Counted from the first letter of the stretch, positions 34,587-45,150 are shown. The stretch is 64,000 nt of DNA from Streptomyces scabichelini (GCF_011045015.1 NZ_JAAKZY010000014.1:23978-87977), one strand, 5' to 3'. Notes: generated by a model from the letters alone, not told the origin. Numbers and translations are program-made.

Positions 34587-36461
34587 ATGAGCCGTTCCAC
34601 CCGCCGCCTGACCGTCGCCCAGGCACTGGTGCGCTTCCTCGCCGCGCAGTACACCGAACGCGACGGCGCCCGGCACCGGCTGATCGCCGGCACCTGGGGG
34701 ATCTTCGGCCACGGCAACGTCGCCGGCATCGGCCAGGCGCTGCTTGAGGCCGGTGAGCAGACCATGCCGTTCCACCAGGGCCGCAATGAGCAGTCCATGG
34801 TGCACGCCGCGGTCGGCTACGCCCGCCAGCTCAACCGGCTCTCCGCACAGGCGGTCACCACCTCCATCGGCCCCGGTGCCACCAACCTGGTGACCGGCGC
34901 CGCCCTCGCCACGGTCAACCGGCTCCCGGTCCTGCTGCTGCCCGGCGACTACTTCGCCACCCGCGCCGCCGACCCGCTGCTCCAGCAGCTCGAACACCCC
35001 GTCTCGGCGGACGTGTCCGTCAACGACACCCTGCGCCCGGTCTCCCGCTACTTCGACCGGATCACCCGCCCCGAGGCCCTGATCCCCTCCGCCCTGGCCG
35101 CCATGCGCGTGCTCGCCGACCCCGTCGAAACCGGCGCCGTCACCCTCGCCCTGCCGCAGGACGTCCAGGCCGAGGCGTACGACTGGCCCGAGGAGTTCTT
35201 CGCCGACCGGATCTGGCGGGTACGCCGCCCCGCGCCCGAACCGGCCGAACTCGCCGAGGCAGTCCGCCTCATTCGCGCCGCCGAACGGCCGCTGATCGTC
35301 GCGGGCGGCGGCGTCCACCACAGCGAGGCCGAGGACGCCCTGAAGGCACTGGTCGACGCCACCGGCATCCCCGTCGCCTCCACCCAGGCGGGCAAGGGCT
35401 CACTGCGCCACGACCACCCCGCCGACCTCGGCGGCATCGGCCACACCGGCACCGCGGTCTGCGACGACATCGCACGCACCGCGGACCTGGTCATCGGCGT
35501 GGGCACCCGCTACACGGACTTCACCACCGCCTCTGCCACGCTCTTCCAGAATCCGGACGTCCGTTTCCTCAACCTCAACGTCACCGCATTCGACGCCCAC
35601 AAGCTCGCCGCCCGCACCCTGGTCGCCGACGCCCGCGCGGGCCTTGCCGCGCTCACCGAGGCGCTGTCCGGCCATCGCGTGGACGAGGCGTACGAGGCCG
35701 GGTACCGCGCGGGCAAGGAGCGCTGGGCGCAGGTCGTGGATGCCGCCTACCGGGCGGACGACGAGAACCAGATCCCCACCCAGACGCAGGTGCTGGGCGC
35801 CCTGGACGCCGTGGTCGGCGACGACGACGTGGTCATCAACGCGGCCGGCTCGCTCCCCGGCGACCTGCACAAGCTGTGGCGCGCCCGCTCACCGCGCCAG
35901 TACCACCTGGAGTACGGCTACTCCTGCATGGGCTACGAGATCCCGGCGGGCATCGGCGTCCAGCAGGCCGCGCCCTCAACTCCCGTATGGTCCCTGGTCG
36001 GTGACGGTACGTACCTGATGATGCCGACCGAGATCGTCACCGCCGTCCAGGAGGGCCTGCCCGTCAACCTGGTCCTCATCCAGAACCACGGCTACGCCTC
36101 CATCGGCGGCCTTTCCGAGGAGACCGGCGGCGAGCGGTTCGGCACCGCCTACCGCTACCGGGCGGCCGACGGCACCTTCACCGGCGCGCCCCTGCCGGTC
36201 GATCTCGCCGCCAACGCGGCCAGCCTCGGCATGGACGTCCTGCGCGCCAAGACCGTCCGCGAACTGCGCGACGCCCTGGCCACCGCCCGCGCCTCGGACC
36301 GCCCGACCTGTGTGTACGTCGAGACGGACCCGACGCCCACCGCCCCCGCGGCCCAGGCCTGGTGGGACGTACCGGTCGCCGAGGTCGCCTCCCGCGAGGC
36401 CGCCACCCGGGCCCGCGAGGCGTACGACCAGCATGTTCAGGGACGCCGTCGGCACCTCTGA
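34587..36461 (+). CDS. iolD: 3D-(3,5/4)-trihydroxycyclohexane-1,2-dione acylhydrolase
   Basis: 624 residues, ThDP-dependent. The ThDP motif is GDGTYLMMPTEIVTAVQEGL followed by NHGYASIGG near residues 472-510, and the N-terminal PYR domain has the conserved glutamate in FHQGRNEQSMVHAAVGYARQ. It cleaves the six-membered ring of the dione to 5-deoxyglucuronate, the ring-opening step of inositol catabolism. ATG 34587 follows a weak GAGG. An in-frame reading from 33837 overlaps iolB and is not used. Confidence 0.95.
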   Translation: MSRSTRRLTVAQALVRFLAAQYTERDGARHRLIAGTWGIFGHGNVAGIGQALLEAGEQTMPFHQGRNEQSMVHAAVGYARQLNRLSAQAVTTSIGPGATNLVTGAALATVNRLPVLLLPGDYFATRAADPLLQQLEHPVSADVSVNDTLRPVSRYFDRITRPEALIPSALAAMRVLADPVETGAVTLALPQDVQAEAYDWPEEFFADRIWRVRRPAPEPAELAEAVRLIRAAERPLIVAGGGVHHSEAEDALKALVDATGIPVASTQAGKGSLRHDHPADLGGIGHTGTAVCDDIARTADLVIGVGTRYTDFTTASATLFQNPDVRFLNLNVTAFDAHKLAARTLVADARAGLAALTEALSGHRVDEAYEAGYRAGKERWAQVVDAAYRADDENQIPTQTQVLGALDAVVGDDDVVINAAGSLPGDLHKLWRARSPRQYHLEYGYSCMGYEIPAGIGVQQAAPSTPVWSLVGDGTYLMMPTEIVTAVQEGLPVNLVLIQNHGYASIGGLSEETGGERFGTAYRYRAADGTFTGAPLPVDLAANAASLGMDVLRAKTVRELRDALATARASDRPTCVYVETDPTPTAPAAQAWWDVPVAEVASREAATRAREAYDQHVQGRRRHL

Positions 36462-36555
36462 CCCCTCCGGCGCGGACGTGGCGCGATCACCCCGTTTGAA
36501 CCCTCTGACCCCTTCCTTGCCTCTCCCCCCGGCTCACGAAAAGGACCCGCACGTC

Positions 36556-38043
<1,488 letters not shown>

Positions 38044-38049
<6 letters not shown>

Positions 38050-38076
38050 CCCCACGTCAATTCCTGACCCCACGTC
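38044..38076. repeat. Duplicated 15-mer including the mmsA stop
   Basis: TCCTGACCCCACGTC occurs at 38044-38058 and 38062-38076 with a period of 18 bp. The first copy contains the mmsA stop TGA (38047-38049), so the stop triplet is duplicated. Confidence 0.85.
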
Positions 38077-38103
38077 GCCCCCCGACGCGAAGGGAGGGTT
38101 CCT

Positions 38104-38889
38104 GTGGCGAAGAAGGGCCGAGCCGCTCGTGCCGTGACCGCCTCCGCGTTCGACGGCATCGAGATCGCGCTGGACCGGGGCAGCCCGATCCCGCTCTACT
38201 ACCAGTTCGCCCAGCAGCTGGAGTCCGCGATCGAGCACGGTGCGCTCGCTCCCGGCAACCTGCTCGGCAACGAGATGGAGATCGCCGCGCGGCTCGGCCT
38301 TTCCCGGCCGACCGTCCGGCAGGCGATCCAGTCCCTGGTGGACAAGGGCCTGCTGGTGCGCCGCCGGGGTGTCGGCACTCAGGTCGTGCACAGCCAGGTC
38401 AAGCGCCCGCTGGAGCTGAGCAGCCTCTACGACGACCTGGCGACCGCCGGGCAGAGCCCCGCCACCCGGGTCCTGCGCAACGAGGTCGAGCCCGCCTCGC
38501 CGGACGTCGCCGCCGCCCTCGGCATCCCCGAGGGCGGCGACGTCACGGTCCTCGAACGGCTGCGCCTCACCCATGGCGAGCCCATGGCACACCTGTGCAA
38601 CTACCTGCCTCCCGCACTGCTCGACCTCGACACCGCCAGGCTGGAGGCGACCGGCCTCTACCGGATGATGCGGGCCGCCGGGATCACCCTGCACAGCGCC
38701 CGCCAGACCGTCGGCGCCCGCTCCGCCACCACCGAGGAGGGCAAGCTGCTCGACGAGCCGGCGGACGCCGCGCTGCTCACCATGCGGCGCACGGCCTACG
38801 ACGACACGGGGCGGGCGGTCGAGTACGGCACCCACGTCTACCGCGCCGCCCGCTACGCCTTCGAGTTCCAGCTCCTCATGCGGGCCTGA
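38104..38889 (+). CDS. GntR-family regulator (HutC/UTRA type), probable inositol repressor
   Basis: 261 residues. The winged HTH is at residues 20-90 (NEMEIAARLGLSRPTVRQAI, LVRRRGVGTQVVH), followed by a UTRA effector domain (PEGGDVTVLERLRLTHGEPM, SARQTVGARSATTEEGKLLD). The GTG start follows GAAGGGAGG. It lies 54 bp after mmsA at the end of the plus iol arm, so it is the likely IolR acting at 31654-31717. The ligand would be inositol or a phosphorylated intermediate; that is inferred. Confidence 0.9.
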   Translation: MAKKGRAARAVTASAFDGIEIALDRGSPIPLYYQFAQQLESAIEHGALAPGNLLGNEMEIAARLGLSRPTVRQAIQSLVDKGLLVRRRGVGTQVVHSQVKRPLELSSLYDDLATAGQSPATRVLRNEVEPASPDVAAALGIPEGGDVTVLERLRLTHGEPMAHLCNYLPPALLDLDTARLEATGLYRMMRAAGITLHSARQTVGARSATTEEGKLLDEPADAALLTMRRTAYDDTGRAVEYGTHVYRAARYAFEFQLLMRA

Positions 38890-39023
38890 GCAGGCGGCCC
38901 CAGGGCCGGACGGCCCGGGTGACGGTAGGTTGGGGCCGTGCCGGACAGGTGTGGCCGCTGCCGCACAGGGCACCGAACGAGAAGTACGAGAGCAGACCAC
39001 TCTCAGGGACGGAGAGGGTCACG

Positions 39024-41492
39024 GTGGTGACGGGCGAGGAAAGCGGAGTCACGCGCCGGCGGTTCGACGTGGCGGACGCCGCGGCGGTGCTGCTGGACGC
39101 GGACACAGTGCTGACCGGCTGGAGCAGGGACGCCGAGCGGCTGTACGGATATGCCGCGGCCGACGTCCTCGGCCGGGGCGCCGCCGACCTGCTGATGCCC
39201 GAGGACGCCGCGCGCCTTCCCCACCTGATCGAACGGTGCGGCCGCGACGGCGGCTGGGCCGGGCCGCTGTCGGTGCGGCACCGGGACGGGCACCCGGTCG
39301 CCACGATGGTGCGCGTCGTCCCGGCCCTGGAGTCGGACGGCCCGCCGCGGTGGATGGTGCTGGCCTCCGACATGACCGGCGCCGCGGGCTGGGCCATGAG
39401 CCGTACGGTCCTGGAGCGGATCGCCACACAGTCGCCGATCGGCCTCGCCATCGTGGACACGGACCTGCGGTACGTGTGGTCGAACACGGCCATGCAGCAG
39501 TTCGGCGGCGGGCCCGCGCACGAGCGTCTCGGCAAGCGGCTGGCGGACATCCAGCCGGGCCTGGACGCCGAGCGGCTGGAAGGCGTGATGCGCCAGGTAC
39601 TGCACACCGGTGTGCCGATCGTCGAATACGAACACGTGGGCAGAGTGCGGTCCGCGCCGCACCGCGAGGCGGCGCACGCCATGTCGTTCACGCGGCTCGA
39701 GGACGACCACGGCAACCCGATCGGCGTGTACTACACGGTCGTGGACGTCACCGAGCGCTACCGGGCCCGTCAGCGGCTCACTCTGCTGGACCAGGCCGGT
39801 GAGCGCATCGGCCGCACGCTGAACGTGATGCGCACCGCCCAGGAGCTGGCCGACGTGGCGGTGCCTGGACTCGCCGACTTCGTCACCGTCGACCTGCTCG
39901 ACTCCGTCCTCCAAGGGGGCGAGCTGGTTCCCGGGCCGCTGAGCGAGACGGACGTGGTGGCGCTGCGGCGGGCCGGCCACCAGTCGGTGAACGAGGACGT
40001 CCCGGAAGCCGTCGTCGACATCGGGCATGTGGTCAGATACCGGGCCGGGGCGCCCCCGATCCGCTGTCTGACCAGCGGCAGGTCCTGGCACGAGGAGCGG
40101 CTCGACCCGCTGGCCAGGGAGTGGGACAGCGACATACCCGGAGGCAGGGCCGCCGCCTTCCTCGACCTCGGGCTGCACAGCGTGATGATCGTGCCGATCC
40201 GGGCCCGGGGCACCACGCTCGGTGTCACCACGTTCTTCCGGCGGCAGCGGCAGGACCCCTTCGAGGCGGACGATCTGAGCCTGGCCGAGGAGTTCGTCGC
40301 CCGCGCGGCCCTGTGTCTGGACAACGCCCGCCGCTACACGCGGGAGCGCGACGCTGCTCTCGTACTGCAGCGCAATCTGCTGCCGCACCGGTTCCCCGAG
40401 CAGGACGCCATGGAGGTCGCCGCCTGCTATCGGCCGGCCGACGAGCTGACGGGCCTTGGAGGCGACTGGTTCGACGTCATTCCGCTGTCGGGTGCCCGGG
40501 TCGCCCTGGTGGTGGGGGAGGTGGCGGGGAGCGGGATCGAGGCCGCCGCGGCCATGGGACGGCTGCGTGCCGCCGTCCAGACGCTCGCCGACCTGGATCT
40601 GCGCCCCGACGAGGTGCTGGCGCACCTCGACGACGTGGTCGTCCGGGACGCGCACGAGGACGACACCACGACGGATCTGCGGGTCGGTGGCGTGCAGGCG
40701 GTGGGTGCCAGTTGTCTGTACGCGGTCTACGACCCGGTCGCCGGGCGGTGCGCCATCTCCGCCGCCGGCCAGGGCGCACCCGCGATCGTCGCGCCGGACG
40801 GCACCGTCGACTTCCTCGAACTGCCTCCCGGCCCCGCGCTCGGTGTGGGCGGCCCGCCCTTCGAGTCGGTCGAACTGCCGCTCGCGGAAGACAGCGTGCT
40901 CGTCCTGCACACCAACGGCCTGCTCGTCGCCGAAGGGCTCGACCCGGTCGAGGAGGCCGCCGCGGGCCGGGAACGGCTGCGCCGTGTGCTGGGGCGGCGG
41001 GAGCCCACCCTCGACGACCGGTGCCAGGCCGTGGTCGACGCGCTCGTGCCGGCCCGCCCGCCGGACGACGTGGCGCTGCTGATGGCCCGCGCCCGCCGCC
41101 TCGACCAGCGGCACATGGTGTCCTGGAACCTGCCCCGCGATCCCGCGATCGTCGCCGACGTCCGCAAGCGGACCGCACGGCGGCTGGCCGAGTGGGGCCT
41201 TGACGAGCTGACCTTCACCACCGAACTCGTCGTCAGCGAGCTGGTCACCAACGCCATCCGGCACGCCTCAGGACCGATCCGGCTGCGCCTGATCCTGACC
41301 GGCGCCACCCTGATCTGCGAGGTCTGGGACGCCAGCGCCAGTGCCCCGCATCTGCGGCATCCGAAGGCGACCGACGAGGGCGGCCGCGGCCTGTTCCTGA
41401 TCTCCCAGTTCACGCAGCGCTGGGGCACCCGCCACACCCAGGACGGCAAGATCATCTGGACCGAGCAGTCCCTGACGGGTCCGGCGGTGTGA
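39024..41492 (+). CDS. PAS-PAS-GAF SpoIIE-type phosphatase with C-terminal HATPase domain
   Basis: About 822 residues. Two PAS domains (about 10-115 and 135-245), a GAF domain (260-430), a PP2C/SpoIIE phosphatase (445-670) and an anti-sigma-like ATPase (690-820, with ELVTNAIRHA and GGRGLFLIS). The first metal motif GGDWFDVIP is intact. The second reads VVGEVAGSG where GDVxGHG is usual, and the later YTDG motif reads HTNGLL, so two metal-binding aspartates are replaced. DDVALLMAR is intact. GTG 39024 follows GGAGAGG; 39027 is an alternative. It probably controls an anti-sigma or anti-anti-sigma partner, perhaps by binding rather than dephosphorylation. Confidence 0.88.
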   Translation: MVTGEESGVTRRRFDVADAAAVLLDADTVLTGWSRDAERLYGYAAADVLGRGAADLLMPEDAARLPHLIERCGRDGGWAGPLSVRHRDGHPVATMVRVVPALESDGPPRWMVLASDMTGAAGWAMSRTVLERIATQSPIGLAIVDTDLRYVWSNTAMQQFGGGPAHERLGKRLADIQPGLDAERLEGVMRQVLHTGVPIVEYEHVGRVRSAPHREAAHAMSFTRLEDDHGNPIGVYYTVVDVTERYRARQRLTLLDQAGERIGRTLNVMRTAQELADVAVPGLADFVTVDLLDSVLQGGELVPGPLSETDVVALRRAGHQSVNEDVPEAVVDIGHVVRYRAGAPPIRCLTSGRSWHEERLDPLAREWDSDIPGGRAAAFLDLGLHSVMIVPIRARGTTLGVTTFFRRQRQDPFEADDLSLAEEFVARAALCLDNARRYTRERDAALVLQRNLLPHRFPEQDAMEVAACYRPADELTGLGGDWFDVIPLSGARVALVVGEVAGSGIEAAAAMGRLRAAVQTLADLDLRPDEVLAHLDDVVVRDAHEDDTTTDLRVGGVQAVGASCLYAVYDPVAGRCAISAAGQGAPAIVAPDGTVDFLELPPGPALGVGGPPFESVELPLAEDSVLVLHTNGLLVAEGLDPVEEAAAGRERLRRVLGRREPTLDDRCQAVVDALVPARPPDDVALLMARARRLDQRHMVSWNLPRDPAIVADVRKRTARRLAEWGLDELTFTTELVVSELVTNAIRHASGPIRLRLILTGATLICEVWDASASAPHLRHPKATDEGGRGLFLISQFTQRWGTRHTQDGKIIWTEQSLTGPAV

Positions 41493-41526
41493 CACGCAGT
41501 CCCTGACGGGGCTGGCGGTGTGGCAC
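41465..41526. repeat. 31-bp tandem duplication across the phosphatase stop
   Basis: The segment 41465-41495 containing the stop TGA is repeated at 41496-41526 with three differences. In the second copy the stop triplet reads TGG. It is the largest example of the stop-linked duplications in the window. Confidence 0.9.
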
Positions 41527-41631
41527 GCCGATTCCGGCGGTTCTTCGGCGCGCGTGGTGACGTTCCGCTGGCTAGCGTGAAGAACCGGAGCACTTCTCGC
41601 AGCAACCTTCGACGAAGAGGGAGGCGGAGCC

Positions 41632-42429
41632 ATGGCCGTGGAACCCGAGGGAACGCCGTGCTGGGCCGATGCGATGTTCAGCGATGTCGAGGGGGCTAAA
41701 AGCTTCTACGGTGACGTGCTGGGCTGGACGTTCGGCGAGACGTCGACGGAGTTCGGCAACTACACGGAGGCGTACTCGAACGGCAAGGCGGTGGCCGCCG
41801 TCGTCCCGCCGATGCCCGGCGCGGAGGAACAGTCGGCCTGGTGCCTGTACTTCGCGTCGCCGGACGTCATCGCCACCGCCGCCAGGATCCGTGACAACGG
41901 CGGTGAGGTGGTGATGGAACCCATGCAGGTCGGCGACTTCGGCTCCATGCTGCTCGCCCGCGACCCGGGCGGTGTTGTCTTCGGCGTGTGGCAGGCCGGC
42001 AAGCATGAGGGCTTCGAGGCGAAGGCGGTGCCCGGCGCGTACTGCTGGGCCGAGGTCTTCACCCGGGAGCCCGAGAAGTCCGACGCCTTCTTCCCGGCCG
42101 TCTTCCCGTACAGCGCGCAGCAGATGGAAGACGAGGAGATGGACTTCCGGCTCTTCAACATCGACAAGGAGCCGGTGCTCGGGCGGATGAAGATGACGGA
42201 GGAGTTCCCGCCGGAGGTGGCGCCCTACATCAACGTCTACTTCACGGTCGAGGACTGCGACGCCGCGGTGGCGAAGGCCACCGAGCGCGGTGGGGTGCTT
42301 CGGTTCGGCCCGATGGACAGCCCCTTCGGCCGCTTCGCGGCACTGAGCGACCCGCAGGGCGCGTTGTTCTCCGTCATCGACACCACGACGATCAAGGGCG
42401 AGATGCCCAAGCTGACCGACGTGTCCTGA
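41632..42429 (+). CDS. Two-domain VOC (glyoxalase/dioxygenase fold) protein
   Basis: 265 residues with two tandem VOC modules. The first opens with GTPCWADAMFSDVEGAKSFY (residues 5-24), the second with GAYCWAEVFTREPEKSDAFF near residue 135. SPFGRFAALSDPQGALFSVI near the C-terminus is typical. These Streptomyces proteins are often annotated as hydroxylases but their reactions are mostly unknown. GAGGGAGGCGGAGCC precedes the ATG. It stands alone between the phosphatase and a convergent beta-helix gene. Confidence 0.85.
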   Translation: MAVEPEGTPCWADAMFSDVEGAKSFYGDVLGWTFGETSTEFGNYTEAYSNGKAVAAVVPPMPGAEEQSAWCLYFASPDVIATAARIRDNGGEVVMEPMQVGDFGSMLLARDPGGVVFGVWQAGKHEGFEAKAVPGAYCWAEVFTREPEKSDAFFPAVFPYSAQQMEDEEMDFRLFNIDKEPVLGRMKMTEEFPPEVAPYINVYFTVEDCDAAVAKATERGGVLRFGPMDSPFGRFAALSDPQGALFSVIDTTTIKGEMPKLTDVS

Positions 42430-42439
42430 CGGTTCGGGC

Positions 42440-42469
42440 GGCGGCCGTTTTTGCGGGGAACCGGCCGCC
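42440..42469. terminator. Hairpin terminator between convergent genes
   Basis: GGCGGCCG (42440-42447) pairs with CGGCCGCC (42462-42469) around a T-rich 14-base loop. It lies between the VOC stop (42429) and the beta-helix gene stop (42491), so it could act in both directions. Confidence 0.7.
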
Positions 42470-42490
42470 ACCCTCGTCGTGCGGTGCTCG

Positions 42491-43723
42491 CTAACAGATG
42501 TTCTGGCTGCTGTTGACCAGCCGGTTGTTGCGGAACGTCGTGTTCTCGCCGCAGGGGCTTTCCCTGATGGCCGAGTCGGTCACCGTGAGGTTCTGGATGG
42601 TGATGTCCCGGTTGTTCGGGAAGTCGGAGCGCGCGGCGAGCCGGATCTCTCCGCCGCCGGTGACGGTGCCGCTCTGGGCGGCGATGTTCACGTTGGAGCA
42701 GTTCTCGATCAGGATCGAGTTGTTGCCGGTGTTGGAGAGGGACACCTTGTCGATGACCGCGCCGCCGCTCTCGGAGACGCAGAAGACGCCGCGTCCGCCA
42801 CCGCGCGCGATGACCTCGCCCACCCGGATGTTGGTCGGGTAGCTGCTGCCGACCCGGCCGTTGCGGTTGGCCATGCGGAAGGCCGCGTAACCGGTGCCGG
42901 CGCCCGCGTTGTCCGCGTCGACCTTGGTGACGGTGGCGTTGATGGTCTGGTTGAGCAGCAGACCGGACTCGCCGACATTGCGGGCGGTGACCGTGCCGAT
43001 GGTGATGCCGTCGACGCCGTACGTCTCCACGGCGTGGCTGCTCGCCCCGGACACGTACACGTTGTCGATCCTGACGTTCTTGGTCCACTGGCTGGTGTCG
43101 CCGCGGTTGTCGATGCGGACGCCGAGACCGCGCGACAGGCGCATGTCGATCTGGCCGAGGACGACGTTCTGCACGTTGCGCATGAAGACGCCGTACAGCG
43201 GGGCGCCGGTGAGTTTCAGATTCTGGACCTCGATGTCCCGGGCGCCGCGTGCGTAGACGGGGGCCTGGTCGCCGGAGCCCGTGCCGGTGACGTTGATCGT
43301 GCCGCACACGTCGAGGACGGTGTAGCTCGGCAGGGAGACCCTGGATCCGGCGCTGATGGAGCCCGAGCCGCGCACGACGACCCGTTCCTTCGAAGTCCGG
43401 CCCGCCGTAAGGCTGTTGACGGCGGCCTGCATCGCCGCACGCATGTCGGTGCCGGTGTAGGCGACGCTGCTGCCGCGGCGGGCGGTCCAGGTGCTGCCGC
43501 TGAGCACGGCCTCGGCCTGGAACGAGCCGTCGCCGCAGGCCGCCGCCCTGGCGGCAGCCGCCGGTTCCGGTGCGGCGGCCGGTTCCTGGGCCGCGTCGGC
43601 GGGTGCTGTCAGCACGGCCGCTCCGGTGAGCAGGGCGGTGGCACAGGCGGCGGTGACGCCGGCCCGCTTCTTGCGCGTACCTAAGGCTCTGCCGATGAGG
43701 TGAGGTGCGGCTCTGCGTCCCAT
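42491..43723 (-). CDS. Secreted right-handed parallel beta-helix protein (pectate-lyase-like fold)
   Basis: 410 residues. The N-terminus has basic residues, a hydrophobic stretch (VTAACATALLTGAAVLTA) and a signal cleavage near AQEPAA around residue 45, followed by an Ala/Pro-rich linker. The rest is repeated beta-helix coils (RDIEVQNLKLTGAPLYGVFM, VDGITIGTVTARNVGESGLL, DITIQNLTVTDSAIRES). The fold suggests a polysaccharide lyase or hydrolase secreted outside the cell, but no catalytic triad can be fixed by eye. A LacI-type palindrome at 43892 supports sugar-linked control. Confidence 0.82.
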   Translation of the reverse strand: MGRRAAPHLIGRALGTRKKRAGVTAACATALLTGAAVLTAPADAAQEPAAAPEPAAAARAAACGDGSFQAEAVLSGSTWTARRGSSVAYTGTDMRAAMQAAVNSLTAGRTSKERVVVRGSGSISAGSRVSLPSYTVLDVCGTINVTGTGSGDQAPVYARGARDIEVQNLKLTGAPLYGVFMRNVQNVVLGQIDMRLSRGLGVRIDNRGDTSQWTKNVRIDNVYVSGASSHAVETYGVDGITIGTVTARNVGESGLLLNQTINATVTKVDADNAGAGTGYAAFRMANRNGRVGSSYPTNIRVGEVIARGGGRGVFCVSESGGAVIDKVSLSNTGNNSILIENCSNVNIAAQSGTVTGGGEIRLAARSDFPNNRDITIQNLTVTDSAIRESPCGENTTFRNNRLVNSSQNIC

Positions 43724-43891
43724 CTCGTCTTCTCCTGTACGTGGGGGTGGACGCGTCCGCTGCCCCCGTTGCCGTCCAGCACTTCACTACGGTCGTCGAA
43801 GCCGATTCGATTGAATCGATTCACGACCGGGCGTGCGTGACCTGGGGCGACTTGGCTCGGGGAGCGGCGGCACGTTGCGGGAAGTACGTTA

Positions 43892-43903
43892 GCAAGCGCT
43901 TTC
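43892..43903. promoter_or_regulatory. Candidate LacI-family operator upstream of the beta-helix gene
   Basis: GCAAGCGCTTTC (43892-43903) reads GAAAGCGCTTGC on the coding strand, the classic CG-centred LacI-family form. A second palindrome GAATCGATTC lies at 43813-43822, 90 bp before the gene start. Both are in the 264-bp gap 43724-43987, which holds no gene I can support. Confidence 0.5.
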
Positions 43904-43987
43904 TGGTGCGGGTGGTGAGTGTGGCAACGGCCTGACGTGACGTCAAGGGGGCTGGTGCGCCTCGGCTTTGGGTGCCGGGCTCCGGGC

Positions 43988-44641
43988 TCAGGCCGTGGCG
44001 TGGAAGGCGTGCAGAGTGTCGACGACCTCCGCGTCGGAGATCTGGCGGAAGTCCTCGTACCACTCGCTGACCGCCTGGAAGGCCGGCGGCTGTTCGAGGC
44101 AGACGACGTCGTCGGCCTCCCGGCGGAGTTCGGCCACCGCCTGCGGGCTGCCGACCGGTACGGCCAGGACGAGCCGTCCCGGCTCCTGCCGGCGCAGGAA
44201 GCGCAGGGCCGCGGTGGCGGTCAGGCCGGTGGCGAGGCCGTCGTCGATCAGGACGACGGCGCGGCCGCGCACGGAGGGGGCCGGGCGGCTGCCCCGGTAG
44301 AGGTATTCGCGGCGGTGCAGCTCATTGCGCTCGCGGGCGACGTCCGCGCCGAGCCGGTCCTCGGTCATGTCCAGGAGCGCCAGGCTGCGCCGGTCGAAGA
44401 GCGGGGGGTCCTCGCCGACGATCGCGCCGATCGCCGCTTCCGGCCGGACCGGGGTGCTGATCTTGCGGGCGGTCAGTACGTCCAGCGGCGCGTGCAGTTC
44501 GCGGGCGACCTCCGCCGCGACGGGTACGCCGCCGCGTGGCAGGGCGAGGACGAGCAGGTTGATGAGGTCGCCGGAATCGGCCCACTCGGCGAGCCGCAGG
44601 GCGAGTTGCCTGCCGGCGTGCTTGCGGTCGCGGAATGGCAT
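43988..44641 (-). CDS. Phosphoribosyltransferase-domain protein
   Basis: 217 residues. The PRPP-binding loop is VVLIDDGLATGLTATAALRF near residue 123, and LALPRGGVPVAAEVARELHA near residue 35 is typical of the stand-alone PRTase family often found with stress or dormancy genes. The substrate base is unknown. Start MPFRDRKHAGRQL at 44641 is chosen; an in-frame reading further upstream runs through the repeat array and is rejected. An octamer repeat begins 15 bp upstream of the start. Confidence 0.87.
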   Translation of the reverse strand: MPFRDRKHAGRQLALRLAEWADSGDLINLLVLALPRGGVPVAAEVARELHAPLDVLTARKISTPVRPEAAIGAIVGEDPPLFDRRSLALLDMTEDRLGADVARERNELHRREYLYRGSRPAPSVRGRAVVLIDDGLATGLTATAALRFLRRQEPGRLVLAVPVGSPQAVAELRREADDVVCLEQPPAFQAVSEWYEDFRQISDAEVVDTLHAFHATA

Positions 44642-44655
44642 GGGTTGCCTCCGAC

Positions 44656-44711
44656 GGTTGGGTGGTTGGGTGGTTGGGTGGTTGGGCGGTTGGGTTCGTT
44701 GGCGGTTGGGT
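44656..44711. repeat. GGTTGGGT octamer array in the phosphoribosyltransferase leader
   Basis: Seven 8-bp units run from 44656 to 44711, five of them GGTTGGGT or GGTTGGGC in a row (44656-44695), then one diverged and one further copy. The plus strand could form G-quadruplexes; the gene's own mRNA leader, from the minus strand, would be C-rich. Confidence 0.85.
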
Positions 44712-44752
44712 TCGTTTTCGTGTGCGGGTGGTTTGTGGCTGGTCGCGCAGTT

Positions 44753-44990
44753 CCCCGCGCCCCTAAAGGGGCGCTGGTCGCGCCCACGGGGCGGAGCCGC
44801 ATATTGACACAGCCCCGCGCCCCTGAAGGGCGCTGGTCGCGTCCGCGCGGCGGAGCCGCACATTGTCACAGCCCCGCGCCCCTAAAGGGCGCTGGTCGCG
44901 TCCGCGCGGCGGAGCCGCAGATGGACACAGCCCCGCGCCCCTGAAGCTTCGCGCCCGCGCGGCGGGGTCGCTCGTGTGGCAACCCCGCGC
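44753..44990. repeat. 59-60-bp tandem repeat array
   Basis: Units begin CCCCGCGCCCCT at 44753, 44813, 44872 and 44931, with a partial fifth at 44983. Periods are 60, 59, 59 and 52 bp. Each unit carries a short CCCCTAAAGGGGCGC-type hairpin, CTGGTCGCG and CGGAGCCGCA. The flank 44735-44760 is the inverse of 18801-18830. Within 44642-45141 (500 bp) I see only repeats and no gene. Confidence 0.85.
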
Positions 44991-45091
44991 CCCTGAAGTG
45001 CGCTTTGCGTCCTTAGGCCCGCGCCCGAGTTCCCGGCGCGGGGTGGCCGAAACCACGCACCGCGTTTCCGGCGCGGGGTGCCCCGAACCGC

Positions 45092-45150
45092 GTACGGCGG
45101 ACGGGGCCGCTGTCAGCCCGAGTACGGCGGACAGGGCGCTGTCAGCTCGG
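45092..45150. repeat. 30-bp tandem duplication across the FAD oxidoreductase stop
   Basis: GTACGGCGGACGGGGCCGCT begins the first copy at 45092-45121 and a near copy runs 45122-45150. The second contains the real stop of the minus-strand gene (45142-45144), and the first holds its duplicate at 45112-45114. Confidence 0.8.

Noticed and set aside
43705..43935. Small plus-strand frame in the beta-helix leader
   Set aside because: It has no ribosome site or family similarity and covers the predicted operator sites.
44753..44990. CRISPR-like regular repeat
   Set aside because: Units are contiguous tandem copies with no unique spacers, and no cas gene is nearby.
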